From assembly GCA_036924285.1 (NCBI GenBank), contig JAYKYS010000005.1:29796001-29860000 (forward strand): a DNA stretch of 64,000 nucleotides. The letters are read 5' to 3'. A program made the translations under genes and the position numbers. The notes below the pieces were generated by a model. The model was given only the letters and a program-made list of their open reading frames with translations. It made no database searches and was not told the DNA's origin. This document shows, one piece after another, positions 1-13,382 of the stretch. How positions within the stretch are numbered: position 1 is the first letter of the stretch; each line of letters starts with the position of its first letter. The stretch is from Asterella californica. Lineage: Eukaryota > Streptophyta > Marchantiopsida > Marchantiales > Aytoniaceae.

Positions 1-1317
1 ATCGTTGGATTCAACTTTTTGAGGGTAACACAATTGCAGTGTTAAATTTGAGTTTTAGGAACTTGAGATGAAACCAGAGATCATTAACTATGTTTTTAAA
101 TCTTGTGCATAATTGACAGAAGTAAAGAATAAGACTTTGCCCTCGCTTTGATATTCGTGTTTCTTGATCTTAAGTGCTTTCTAGAGCCAGATGTCTTGCA
201 TAATCCAAGATACACTTTTTGTTTCTTATGATATCACAACACTTTGTGCGTTCATTAACAGATGGATCCGGATACAGAGAATAATAAAGATCTTTAGAGA
301 GGGTCAGTTTAGATAACTAATTCACTATAGACAAGAGATTATATTCGACGTTTTTACACTTTAGTTAAGGTTTAAACTCGTTTCTATTTAGAAGAGGTGA
401 TATTTGAGTTTCAGAGGAAAATTCTTTGTATTTTGCTGGTAACATGTAAGTTCAAGAGGTATTTTCTTATTTCCTTTCCAAATCTTGAATTTAAAAAACA
501 TTATCTATAAATAGCAATATTCTTAATAGAATTCACTTTTTTATAAAATATACTTTATTTTTACTTTAAAAATTATATGAAAATAGTTATATTTATATTT
601 TAAAAACAATTAAAAATAAATTTTGTCCACGTGTTTATAACAGAAATTGTTAGTGAACCTCTAAGATTTGAATCCCAATAATACTAAAAGCTTTGTTTAT
701 TAGATTTGTACATATTTGCTTCTCCGAAATGCTGAGTTATTGTTTGAGGTGAAAGTCTTTCCAAGGCGGACAACCTCAAACAACGGACTTGCCACACGGC
801 TGTAAACCTCTGCAGCTGGTTAGAACTTAGAAGCTATGGAAGGTGTTACACGTGGTCGCTACGACTGCCTGTTCCAATGTCAGGTATTGTTTGATTATTT
901 TACATTGCGTTTCGTAAATTGGTCCCACAGTCAGAATTCCGCAGTTTGTGGTATCTAATTGATACGTTTCCATTTCCCAAAACTGCAGAGACTACGCAGT
1001 GATAAACCGTGACCTTGCTAAAGTTGACGCCAGAAAGAAAACAAGCTTAAAGAGCATAAGAATATCTTAGGGTACAATTGACTAGGATCGGGTGTGATTG
1101 TCAGACTTGTTTCTTTATATCAAGGTTAATTAAATTCCTATTCATTAATTATTAGTGATATTTTATAAATATTGAACTATAAATAGAAGTCGTTATTACC
1201 AAAATTTTATTTTTTATATATAAAAAATATAGAGAAAATTTCAAGTAAAATAGGTGAAATAGTAAACTAGGTTCTTTATAAAAACAAAAATCTAGAATCT
1301 GTATAATAAAAAAATAT
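1..1317. other. AT-rich intergenic DNA, no feature seen
   Basis: No reading frame of credible length or composition, no RNA gene and no clear repeat structure was seen. The stretch is AT-rich with short A/T runs. Confidence 0.5.
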
Positions 1318-2110
1318 TTTATAGAAGATTTCATTATCATTTAACTCTTCTTGCCGGAAGGATTAGGTGATAAATTCAACCACTTTGCAACATCAGAAGA
1401 GGTCAAATATGCATGCAACATGACTTTCCGGGGAACTTTTGCTCACTTGGTGTTAACAGAAACGGAGTAAGTGTTAAGCGGTAATTCTATACCAAGTTGA
1501 CAAGAAAATCAAAGTTACATGTAAATAAAAATGTTAACCGGACCTAAAGATGTAAAAATGCATAGACATAAACCATAAGGTGACCTCTGACATATGCGCT
1601 ACTGAAAGTGCATATTTGAGAGTTGATCACCACCAGATCACAGTTCATTGTATGTTTAATTTATTACCTAACCTTTTTCAACGGAAGAATTAGGAAAAAG
1701 TGAATATGGAAGGAAGTGAAAAAGAGAATAAACATGCATGCAAGATCAACTTCGAGGAACTTTTGCCAGCTGTTGTTATCAGAAAAAGATATAAGTGTTA
1801 AGCAAAAAATTTCTACGAAGTTCATCAAAAATATCTAAGTATTTTTGGAAGGTTAAGTGATAGCCCGACCAGAAAACAAGACTTAGCTCGACCAGAAAAC
1901 ACCATAAGTAACTATATATCCTAGAGTTTGATACAAAATAAATCATATTCTCTATGCAGTCCAATAAATTAAACCGTTGCATATTTTCCTTCATCTTCCG
2001 GAAGATGAAGGAGGTGAATTAATGCAAAGAAGTACGAGAATATATATAAAAGTTAGACTTGGTGAATATATATGCATGCAACCACCTGAAGTTACTGAAT
2101 ACACTCAATC
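1318..2110. repeat. Hairpin-bearing dispersed repeat, tandem group of about three units
   Basis: Units recur at about 330-bp spacing. Each has an anchor close to AAATATGCATGC (1405-1416, 1730-1741, degenerate near 2070), followed by a conserved 'GAACTTTTG...TTATCAGAAAAA...AAGTGTTAA' block and a later 'CATAAGTG' block. Each anchor is preceded by foldback sequence: an imperfect stem near 1334-1373, a decayed one near 1657-1695, and a perfect palindrome at 1988-2011. The same unit occurs at 13.4-15.0 kb, 16.8-17.1 kb and 51.0-51.3 kb. There is no coding capacity. It could be a MITE-like or other non-autonomous repeat; unit ends are uncertain. Confidence 0.65.
1988..2011. repeat. Perfect 24-bp palindrome
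   Basis: The half-site CCTTCATCTTCC is followed directly by its exact reverse complement GGAAGATGAAGG with no spacer. It takes the place of the second hairpin of the surrounding repeat unit, just before GAGGTGAATTAATGC. Confidence 0.9.
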
Positions 2111-2258
2111 GTAATATCGTCGTGTTGTGCTCGTCAATGTGTCTTTCCGTGTGTAGACCATCGCCAAAGCATTTCAGCCGGAATTTATTTGTATTAAAAT
2201 TTTTCCCGTGAATTCAGAACCTGCAGACGGGGATTTCATATGAACATTGATTTACTAT

Positions 2259-2627
2259 AGAAATTTACTTCACTCCATCCCCTAATAAGTTTTTCTGACT
2301 TGACTCTATTTTTTAACTTTGCATTATTTGATCTCACCTTTGACTGGTAACTGTAAGTTCAACAGGTCGAAATTTAGTGTCATCTGAATATAAAAAGTGC
2401 ATGTCAAGAGTCAGCTATGTATCTGCAAGAAAAGTTACATTTAAAATCATTTTATAATAAATTGTCAATATTTGAAAAAAAATTCATTTATCGTGTGCAA
2501 CGTTTTCTCATGGCGGTAAACTTACTAAACTTGTTATTGCCAGTAAGGGGTGGGGTCAAGTAATATAAAGCTAAGAGGGTTGGAATCAAGTCCGACAAAC
2601 TTAAAAGGTGGAGTGAAGTTTAGTTCT
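2259..2627. mobile_element. MITE-like foldback element, copy 1
   Basis: The two ends are inverted relatives over about 40 bp. The left end reads AGAAATTTACTTCACTCC and continues CCCTAATAAG...TGACTTGACTC. The reverse complement of the right end reads AGAACTAAACTTCACTCC and continues ...AAGTTTGTCGGACTTGA. The 369-bp element has no coding potential of its own. Related copies sit at about 16027-16725 and 40629-40993, sharing 'CTTGTTATTGCCAGT' and 'GGGGTCAAGTC'. I could not fix a target-site duplication, so the superfamily is unassigned. An open frame covers this interval on the minus strand, but it crosses the element's end and I treat it as chance. Confidence 0.65.
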
Positions 2628-5599
2628 AGGCAGTTTTGTTCGTGGACAAGAAGAGCAGAAAAGAAAAGGTTCCGGTCTTTGCGCCACTCAAAACAGCGTC
2701 TACCGCGACTGTTTCGAACTGCACAGTGAAATGGGTTTACCTTAACTGACCACTGAGGCAGTCTGTCTGTAGTGACAACGGCATTGACTTTGAAGTCAAA
2801 ACAGTCGTTCCATAAGTGGATTGAATATGCGTCCTGACTACATTGTCTTGTGACTCCTGTCAGGACAGGGAACACGCCGAGCCCCGAGCATGAAGACGGA
2901 GGAAAATACAAGATTTATATGTATTTATGATTTGATCTTCAGTGTTATGTAAAACTGTCAACAGGTTTATTAGTTTTTGTTTGATTTGATGACTAAATTA
3001 AGAATATGCGTTTCTCTACGTAGGAAAAAGTACATCCGGAAATGGGATCTTTCGGTTTCGAGAAATGAGAGGTTTTGACAAGTGATCTGGGTGATCTAGA
3101 AACCTTATCTGCGGGTTTGCTTTCAGAAATTTCTCAGAAAATTGAAAACTTTAACCTTTATGCAGAAAATGATTTTGGTTATTAATTTTTCATCCCAATT
3201 TGGAATATGTGAAATAAAGAATCAACTTAAAGCTATCACAAGCTTTACAAGTTACGATTCATCTCGAAACAAACTACTTAGTATTGACAGAGAAGTATTA
3301 AGATGACGTAAGTAAGTATTTAAGTTTTCTGGAGTAAAGAGAAATACTTTTTCAGACTCGAGATACACTAATATGAAAAAATAATATTCTCTTTTATGCT
3401 TTTATATTTATAGTCGGAGTTTAATGAGATGTAAATCTTAGCCATGATTAAAATAAAATTCCATATACTCTAATCCTTATCCTTGTTTGGACATGCAAAA
3501 CTTGACACTTGTATTTTGAATGTTACATAAATCTTTTAAAAAGATGGTAATATACACCAACTTTCACATAAAATCTTAACTCAAAATCCATCAAATGAAA
3601 ACTAAACTCTATATACTATTAATTAATGTATGACCAAACCCTTCCATTCAAGAGGTGAGCACATTCCACGGAGTTCTGTCAACTTCTGTGGTGTAAATAC
3701 TACCATAGTGGGACTGTGGGACCTTTGTGTAGCTGCGAAGGACAGACATCAAGATGTATGGGTGCTTCCCAAATGCATGAGTCTCTGATAGATATTTTGG
3801 GTTTATAATAAATACGCCGTACAGTTAACTTTATCGTGTAATAATTTAATGAAAAATGAAGTATTGAAAGCTTATCTTCTTCCGCAGTTATGAGGATTTC
3901 ATAACGTACTTCAGAGGACCCCATGGAAACTAACCCTTAGATAAGCAGGGAGCATCCGACTGAAAACGCCTCCCACAAGAGGTTCTAAACTGGTTCAGGA
4001 TGAAACTTCATTTGCCGAGAATCTCATCGCTCATCGCGGCCCTGATCTCCTGTAAGTAAAACACAACACCTCAGACAAACAGAATGGCAATCTGGGAAAG
4101 TTATTTACTTACTCTACTCCCAGAATGAATGATGAATTCGATCCACTTCCTCTTAGTGAATATTTGTTTGATCAGGTTCTTGATCGGCAACAGAAAGTTC
4201 TTCAAGTTGCAATGACATATAAGATGTGATTGTGCATGATGAACAGTAAACACACTCATTCAGAAATTCAAGATTTTCTTTCTGATCATGAAACACTGAA
4301 ACATGTGAATAATTATCGTGATCTAAGCTAAAATGTAACTCTCACTTGACTCTGACAGGGTGTAGTAACTGAGAAGATTGTTGCTGCAGGTCTGAGGATT
4401 GATCAAACAAGTATTCACTAAGAGGGGGTAAATCTAGTTCATCACTCCTTTTGGGCGCGGAGCAAGTAAATTTCTGCAATCTGGGAGACAGGAGGGTATG
4501 TTTCTCCTGAAATTCTTTGACAAGCCTATCCAATCCATCTATCTAACTCACTTGCAACTGTATTTGAAATAAGTTATTTCGCATATAAGAAAGATCTAAT
4601 GAGCTGAACATAGACTAGTACAATGTGCGTTGAGAAAGTACTACTTGAATATCGTTCATTACCACAATCATACATGGCATTTAGAGTTTAGCGTTTCTAA
4701 TCATAGAGAACATGATGATCATTGCTGGACTCTGGAGCTCTGCCGTATCACCAAAGTCAGTTTGTTGAGTACGGCACTATCTCAAAGCTCTCTGTAACAA
4801 ATCAGCATCATCTTACGTAGAGAAGATAATGGGATGGGAGTGAAAATCAACACTGGCGATGGAATTTCTCGAGATGAAAACGAAATTTCATCTTACGAAA
4901 AAGGACAAATCCGTATCGGAATGTCAGCTAAAATCAGCGATTTCACTTTTCAGTCGATACCTTTCCAGATTGTCGATGTCGAAGACCCTCTTCGTTTGCA
5001 AAGGCATTCACTCATTCAGCCCCACGTGTTCACCAACTAAGATTCGTGATCCGTAGAGAAACATTGCAGAACCACAGATGATAAAATAGGAAGACAAAAA
5101 GTTCTCGTTCAGTGAACGAGGTTAAACATGTCAGATGTGCTCCAACCCCTCGCTAGTTACGCTTCCAGACGGACGAAGATGTTGCCAGGAAAGCCGGGAC
5201 GAGCCCGGTTGAAATAATGACGCAAGGCCCAGCATGGTTCTGATGTGTTCACCTACTGTAGTTCAGTTGCCAAACTTCGCGGTTGATGAGAAACCAGTTC
5301 GTTACCTGTTCCTTATGTTTGGACCGACTTATGTCTCCTAGTGTTCCTCAGTCCTGACCGGTCGATCAATCATCACTGCATTAAATCCTTTTTGTCCAAA
5401 ATTCTTCGTCGTGAGCCTTCCAGGGACCAGGAACCGCTCTTGAATTATGGAACATTTGATATTAAATGCCCATCTTTAATATCACTTTAAGCATTCATGT
5501 GTGTCCTGACTCATGAGATGGAAAATTAATTTTATTTGTATTTGTCGTAGGATTTCCGCTCATTACGTGTCGGTTTGAAACTGGTAGTTGCTAAACACG

Positions 5600-5646
5600 T
5601 TAATAGGCCGAGCGTGTCCGTCCTGAAAGCGCAGGGATCGATCCCG
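5600..5646 (+). other. tRNA-like pol III box pair (weak, possible SINE or tRNA remnant)
   Basis: AGGCCGAGCGTG (about 5605-5616) resembles a tRNA A box, and GGGATCGATCCCG (5634-5646) resembles a B box, at a tRNA-like spacing. No closed acceptor stem is visible, so this is not a functional tRNA. A degenerate relative ('GTTAAT...GTGTCC...GCAGGGAT') follows near 5835-5872. Confidence 0.25.
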
Positions 5647-7425
5647 GAACCTCAAACCAGTGAGGCTACCTTGCATCCGTTGGATATTCATTGCGTCGCG
5701 TGTTATTCATGGTAAAACCAGTGAGACAAAGTTACTTACCAGCTGTTATCTTTTGGCTATTCCTGATATGAACTAAAACAATGCGTCGTAGAAAGCTTTA
5801 GCGTTAAACAGCACTAGGAAGTGCACTTAAGGCGGTTAATCCGGGAAGGAGTGTCCCCGCAGGGATTCACGTAAGTAAGGTATATATGGAGATTTAACAA
5901 CGATTTTCACAGCAATGTGGCACAGTGTGTTGAATATTTTCTTTAAATAGAATGGACAGGTGTTAGGTTCTAATTTTTTTATTCTTGATTTACTTAAGGT
6001 CTCTTCTGACTACACTCTTTAACGCGTCTAATGAGTCCCGCCGGACCTGAAGAGTACAGCTGCCAGTCCTGCAGCTTTTGGTAACTACTGCAGTCGCGAT
6101 AGTTATCGTCTTTCCATCACATATCGTTTATTTTCATGATTTTCAAAAAAAAAGATAATCTCACGTGCCGTGACAGTGGAAGCGTCAGTCTGAGAGAGTT
6201 TGTGTAGGCGAAATACACAGAAATGCTAACTCTGAGGTACCCCAGCCAAAAATCTTGGAGATGCTATATGTTGACGAATATACTATTGTCACACTTGCGA
6301 AATTACAGGAGGAACACAATTCTTATTTTCGAATCAATCTGACAGTGTCTGATAAGCACACTACACTAAGGACCTAGTCGGAAGAGACCCTTAGAGTCCT
6401 TGTTGAATCTGTAAATGCGGCCGCTGTCATTAGAGTCCTTGTCTCTGGAGAAAATGAGTTCCCCTGGTTTAGATGTTAGAGGTTGAGTTGATGCGGACAA
6501 CGATAACCCACGGCAATAGGCTTGCTTCATTAACTCACTGCATGTGCTGTTTAACGCTTTGGTACAGTCTGGACGATAGACTGCACAGTCTTTACTGGCA
6601 AATAGAACACTGGACGACCTTCTCCAGACTCCAGAGAACGGACGTCCTCGATGTGGTCGATCGAACGTTGAGAGATAGCAGTTAGACTCCAGAGTGGTGT
6701 AGGGAAGCTCCTGTTTTTAGTGTTATGACCTCCGGTACTCTTCGAAAATTTCTGGTCTGCGACAAATTCTTTCGGAAATTTCCCCGGGAAATGATCTACC
6801 TCTCAGTGTAATTTCATGAATTTCCGACTAATTCATGATTTCCGATTAAGTTTTCCTACTGCCGGGAATTTCCCGATTTCACGAGAAAACCTAACCGAGC
6901 ACTTCGAGTCCACTGCTCCTTAGACGACGCGCAGGTAAGACGCAACGGAGACGGGAACTAACTGACGCCAGCGTGCTCTATCGCGCGCTGGTTGTACTCA
7001 ACTGATGATGGTTTTTGCTTGCCTACAGTTTCTCTTATGACAAGGCAATTGTATTCAGTTTCCGAGTCATTGTGAAATTTCATTTGAAATCAAGTAACCT
7101 ACAATTTGATCATGTCTGAGCTCATTTCATTTGAGCTCTTCCAGTGTGCATATCATGTCAGAAAACTTCACGGCTGGATCATCATTTATAGAGATCGAAG
7201 CACTTAAACTGAAACTTGTGTGTCATTCACCCTTAAATGCGTGTATTGGTAACCGACATAAACTTCATAAACTATACAATAATGTCGTCATCTTTTGTTG
7301 ATTCATCAGACAAGGTGTATGGTATGTCCAAGGGTATATCTAACTGACGGGAGATGGTGTCAATCTGACTGCCGCATGGATTTCTTTTGCGCAGATTTGA
7401 TCAGTTTACTTTGAGGTTTTCTGGA

Positions 7426-7440
7426 ATATATATATATATA
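7426..7440. repeat. AT dinucleotide microsatellite
   Basis: Uninterrupted alternating A/T tract of 15 bp. Confidence 0.9.
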
Positions 7441-10400
7441 GAAGATATTAGAATAAAATACGGTATTTTTGCAAAAGTACAAGACTTGTGAATCTTTTAT
7501 CTTCATTAGTTTTCGTTTACGTTTATCTTCTTTTTATGAAGGGTGAAAGTACACCCAAGAATTTATCAGGAAACATAAAACGTGAATACAGAGTAATGTA
7601 AACACCTATCGACACGTGTAAGATGAAACGCAAGCACCAACCACGTACTTGAGGAACCTTTTCCAATCATATTTTATCTCCACTTCGTCCACTTACGAGT
7701 TACACCTTAAAATCTAAATCCAAAGTGTCAAGAACACAAAGCTATATCTGAACACATATAAAACTTAGACCACGCGGTGGATCACTATCATGATATAATG
7801 AAGTTGTTGCACTTGATTGATAGCTTTCTGATCCGACTGTAAAATATACTCAAGAATTCACAGTAGTGTTTAAGTATTTCCAGATATTAACACATAATAT
7901 TTAATCCCAGTAGAACACCTTCGTTCATTATCACTGGCCAAAAACCAGTATTGTAATTTATAAGAGTATGATGCATAACTAACCAATAGTGAATAACTAA
8001 CCAATAGTGCATAACTATTTTCAGATTTGATCAAATCAATGATTCGTCTCTTTATCTTCTTCTCTAGCTTTGATAGAGTTTCCTAGTGATATCTATTGAT
8101 CTTAAAATCTACATAGATAGAGAACTATTTAGTCTTCATCAGTACTTATATGAGCATTGCGGCATGTTATGTCACACTTAGTTTGCAGTATGGAAGTAAG
8201 ATAACTATCGAGGAGATAAATGAGATATTATACAGATGGTCGACCAGATAGAAATATAGACCTTAGATCTGATTAGTCTTGGATGACTTCACGATAATAT
8301 ACTGACCGAATAATATGTATCGGATAGATTGCTCTAGTACATCTGGCAGTTATGATAGTTTATTGAGAGAACCACAACGGTCTCAGAAAATATTACTAAA
8401 TGACTAGTATATAAAGGATTTTGTCTGTCGCATTCTTTGATCATTCAATCAACTATATAAGAGAAGATTGTATACAAAAGCTTAAGAGATACATATATTG
8501 AATGTGAATGTCTTGAATGTACTCTGACATCGAAGGAATACTGAATCACTTACTCTCATGCATTCAGTTACAAAAGACAATGGCATACTAGTGTTCTACA
8601 CGAGTAACATATAAAAAATAATCATCATAGTAAACCGGAAGTGAAAAGAAGTAATTCTTAGATAGTCTTTTGTTCTTTTTTGAATTTTGATAGTTTTAAC
8701 TCGTTTGAGTTCTATTTGGATATGTGTGGCTTATAGATAGTTAACTTGTGCAAAAGCTCCTACATGATGGGCTTTTAATCATGTTTTGAGTTGTGTGTTT
8801 AGTGAAAGAGATGACAATATGAGCTAGAGCTCATGGGAATTTCCTCATAGAGGGGTCTGAAAGCTGTTGGTGGCTGTAACACTGACTACACATATCAATA
8901 GGGGCTACTATTCATATCACTAGACAAGGTTTTCTAATAGTTTTTGGATGACAGTAAAAGCATTATACTTAGAGATACAGGGAGGTTTCTCCAAATATTT
9001 CAAGTAGATTCTCCCTTAAACTGCTAAGTTGGTCTATGCAAAATGAGTTCTCTGAGCTTTTAATCGTCTTAAGTATGCATGCCAAGAAGAATAGATCTTC
9101 CAACTTTTCTCCTAAACTGATGATCTGAACTCACCACTAGAAACCCTCAGACGAGATAAATCCAATTGGAATCATCACATGTACTGCTCTAGAAAGAATG
9201 TAACATGAATTCAAAAATTTCTAACTTCAAAATCTCCAAAAGCACCAAAACTCCCAAAATAACTCTTCAGCTACTTCACCAAATGACATTTTCCTCTCTA
9301 ATCCCTGCTTGGACATCACCATTAGAAGTCATAAGTTCTAGTTGAATCCAACGGCCTTAGTGGTGTGAAGCTTTATGTTTTGGTAAGATTAGTTTGACTC
9401 CAAAATTATTTTTGATCTAAAATTAACAAGAAGAGCAAATGAGATCATATAAAGATCATTCGAGTGGAATTCTGAACATGACTGTCAAATGATCTAGATG
9501 AATGATAGAACAGGAGAAGCATGATATGTTTGACAAGATGTTATTCGAGTTACACAAAATTATTTTTTGTGGTCTCCAAAATCATGTTTTAAGTTTTCAA
9601 AATCAACAACTCAAAACATGACCAAAATGAGTACTTGGTCAAAAATCTCTCTGAAAGCATGAACTTGAGAAAACTTAAATCTCCCAAGCTATCTCTGATT
9701 GTCTTTGAATTCACTATGGAGCTCCAAAACGGAGTTCTCTCTAAACATAATCAAATCCGGTATCTGACAGAAGAGAGTCACGATAGCATGATCAAGAATC
9801 ACCTCCGAATTTTCATCAGTATATCATGAAACTCTATCTAGGAAGCGTAAATCTTTAAACGTCAAATATGTATATATAACTTCTACGCTGTAAGTCTATA
9901 TGCTAACCCTTTCTACTAGATGACAATACATCATCGCATTAGTACAAAGAAACTCGCATCACAATGATATCACACTACTTGATCAGTTTATCATGCTTTT
10001 GAGATATATTATAAAACCTCTAGCTTACCTTCAAGAACGTTGTATATCACAAGTGAGAAAAAAATCTTGAAAGAAATCATTCGCTAACACTTGAATGATG
10101 AATCAGCAATGATAATGTAATGATAAATCAGCAATTTAGAACTTTATATGAATTTAATAGTTAATGATACACATAGATTTAAACTTTAAAATCTTTTGGT
10201 TTGTATGGGAATGATTGATCTAAAAATAATTACTTTTATTATTCGAAATTAACTGTTATTTTCCAAAAAGGGTGAAAATAATTATACTAAAATTATCTAG
10301 TGATAATTCTCTTCCCTTTTTTATCTTCTCCTTTTTCTTTTTTCTTCTTCCTCTTTCCTCATACACCACCTCAAGCAATCATCAGCATGCTTTCTTCTCT

Positions 10401-12861
10401 AAGGATATTAATCTTCATATTAAGTTACCATTTTATCATATCTATCAAAAGAAGAGTTCTTTTCCCCCACGTCGATTTATCATTCATCCTTGGTTCTCAC
10501 TGCAAAGAAAAACTCGTCCGATTTTCGCTAATGCCTTGATGCTTTAAATTGTAAACCAATAGTTATAAAAGGTGTATATGTCAAATATCTTGACTTCTTT
10601 AATGAGGATCTGTAAGTTTTGAACAAATGTGCTTTTGTCCAAGTTATATTTTTTATTTTGATCTTAAAGTCAAACTTTGATTTTTCTACGTTTTATTCTA
10701 TATCATAGTTTAAATGCCTGCAGTCACCTTAACTTAGATCCGAATTCAATGACTTTGGTTCATTTGAAGCTTCAAATTATCTTCCAGTGTTATCTAGTTA
10801 ATTCCGAACAAGATCTCCTACAGAAATAACGATGAAATTTTATCTTTTTGAAAATTAAATCTGAAGTTTACATTTCGTTTTTTAGCCTCAGGTCGATTTC
10901 ATAATCTAGGGTGGGACTGTAAAGAGTCATTCTCACTTCAAACTTTTAGTTAGAAGTGAGAAAAGTGATCTAAATTGATCTAAAGTTTTTCTTTTTCAAT
11001 CTTGATTCTTTTCCAAAAAACACCCTGAAAGATGTGAGAACCACCTGGAAGTAAACGTGTCCTTCAAACTCGATTGTATAATGGCACTCTAATGACTTAG
11101 TTATCACCTCTGAACTTCAAAAGTCCATAAATTCATGATTACAAATCAGAATAATCTGTACGACCAAATTTTGATGGTGTTAGAATGTTTTTTAGGTGAT
11201 ACAGAAATGGCCTAAACAACGAGAGAAAAATTTACTCGAAGATAAACTTTTACTTCCCTCCACAATATCAGAATAATGTATAGACTCTTCACAGATGTTC
11301 TAACCAAACGTACCCTCCAACATATATGTTAGTATCGAGGTTTATATGAAAACTGCAAAAAATGATTCTAACGCGAAAATATATTCTTGCATCTCAATTT
11401 TCACTTAGTTACCACACAATAAACTTTTCAAACTAATAAATCTTTAAATGTGAATCTAAATAAATGTTGCTAGTGTCAAAAGTATCAAAAGTATCAAATA
11501 TTATAAAATCTGTACAACATAATATTGTCTTTCAGTCTAAGAATATGAACTCTACAATGTCTTAGTCTAACCTTGAGTTTAAAATTAATTTTTACGAAAT
11601 CTCTCGAGATCGATTTCAGAATAAAGGTTTGAGATCCAAACCTGCTTGACACATACCTTAATGTAGGATGCTATATTTATAAAATTTATAAAATAAACAT
11701 AGCTTGATTTCTTGATTTCAATTTAGGGAGTTTAAGGTATAGCTGGATAGATAATTTTGAGGGGTACATTTTCAAACCTGAGATTTAAAAGTGGTTATAA
11801 ATTTCTCAAAGTGAATGGTATTTATTACGCATAGGAAGCATAGATAAATAAGAAGTTGCACCTAGTAAAGAATGCTGGTGTGATTGCTCGCCTCTTAGAA
11901 CATGTTCTAAACTACAAGACCTCCACAACAAATAACCTAATGTTTATTAAAACATCTCTTAAGTAGAGAATGATACGGTAATCCATCAAAAGGTCCAACT
12001 TTATACAAGAATATGACATATGTTAAGATCCGGACTCCCAAATGACGTTTCAACCTACCAGTCTGATTGTTTTGTCCTTGTCATTAATCTGATATGAGTC
12101 AAAACATCCAAGTCGACATCAAAATGCACATCAGTTCTGACATAACCACCCAGAGTTCCAAAGTATGCTCATTGGATGCGGTGACATCCTTACACACACA
12201 AAATCTGAAACCTCTAGAGATGGAAGGAGCTTACCTCCTTAAAGTTATACCGTAATTCAATCATAGTTCAAACAACAATTCTCTATTACAACATTCATTT
12301 ATACTATTCCTGGTATCATGAAAACTCTTCGTTGAGATTTTTCCGATTATAACTTAATCATCCTAATATCACTTATAAGTCACTTTCTACAACTTAAAAT
12401 GTTCCCAAAATTCTAACACTTCAATATATTTTTGAGAAATCATAAATCTTCTTCAACTTGTATCAAACTAACATCAGTTAGCGCTCTACCTGCATCATTT
12501 GCGTCTGATTACAGAAACTACACAAGGACAAACACCATCCTTCCCTGAAACGAAAGAAGAATATTGAATGATTGTCAGGATCCTTAATATGCAATCAGAT
12601 GGCATGATATCACCTGGTAAAATATTTTTGGACTTCGCTACTTCGTAATCCAAATCTAGTTTGAAAAAGTTTCCAAAATAGGTTGAAGGTAGTAAACATT
12701 AAACGTTCTCTTTTCTTCTCATCAATATACTTTAGAGTCACTGGATTTATCCGCTTCTTTCTTGCCAAACAAGTAAACCCCATTCAGTGTTTTCTAGGTG
12801 AAAAGGAGAAAATAGTTAAGTACAGAATATTCTTTTCCGAAAAAGACATGCAGAGTAAACA

Positions 12862-12879
12862 ATATATATATATATATAT
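12862..12879. repeat. AT dinucleotide microsatellite
   Basis: Uninterrupted (AT)9 tract of 18 bp. Confidence 0.9.
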
Positions 12880-12911
12880 CGCTTAATAAATACGGCAAGT
12901 AGACGGCTTAT

Positions 12912-13382
12912 TTGCCTCACAAATTTGTCCCAGAATATTTACTACAGTACTCTGCTGAGGGGAAAGTGGGAGTAATGGAGAAGAAATTCTCGCTTTTCCT
13001 TGCTCAACAAACTTTCGCTTCTCCGATCAGATATTCTGGATATTTCAGACAGACAGTGAAAACGCCAACGGTGCCAAAAACCCATCTCAAAGAAAAGAGC
13101 GACGAGAACGTTAACGCGCCTTCATCGACGGACGGACGTACGTGGTCCCTGTTTTCCAGCACATCAGTCGATACCAAACGGGGCCACGGCTATAAAGTAG
13201 TGCTCGCGGGTGGTCAAAACAAAAAGAAAGAAAACAAACAAACAAGGTCGAAACAGCATCTTGGACAATTCTGTTATATGTCTTTAGCATCTAGGTCCGT
13301 TAACTTCCTCCAGAAACGAATAGTAACGGCCGGCCCAACCCCTGCCCCACTCCGACGGGATGTAAATTCGCTATCTATTTAG
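12912..13382 (+). CDS. Hypothetical 156-residue ORF, not recognised
   Basis: An open frame of 156 codons starts at an ATG in a locally less AT-rich island. The product is basic and Ser/Thr/Lys-rich with a Lys/Gln/Asn-rich stretch in the middle. I see no signal peptide, membrane segment or known motif. It is flanked by hairpin repeats downstream and AT-rich DNA upstream, with no clear promoter. It is the longest open frame in the first 19 kb, but could easily be chance. Confidence 0.15.
   Translation: MPHKFVPEYLLQYSAEGKVGVMEKKFSLFLAQQTFASPIRYSGYFRQTVKTPTVPKTHLKEKSDENVNAPSSTDGRTWSLFSSTSVDTKRGHGYKVVLAGGQNKKKENKQTRSKQHLGQFCYMSLASRSVNFLQKRIVTAGPTPAPLRRDVNSLSI

Larger units (their letters stand above)
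2628..12911. other. Long AT-rich intergenic region without recognisable genes
   Basis: Only short open frames occur and none resembles a protein I know. Details seen: an AT microsatellite (7426-7440), a pyrimidine-rich tract (about 10311-10366), an AT microsatellite (12862-12879), tRNA-like pol III box remnants (near 5605-5646), and a cluster of AATTTCC/GGGAAATTTCCC-like motifs (about 6770-6890). Introns of an unrecognised gene could hide here. Sequence alone does not show one. Confidence 0.45.

Noticed and set aside
2534..2911. 125-codon minus-strand open frame
   Set aside because: It overlaps the right end of a MITE-like element and shows no motif; the frame is probably chance.
10272..10547. 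Overlapping Ser/Phe-rich open frames that look like membrane peptides
   Set aside because: They arise from a pyrimidine-rich tract, with two frames open at once. No promoter or homology was seen.
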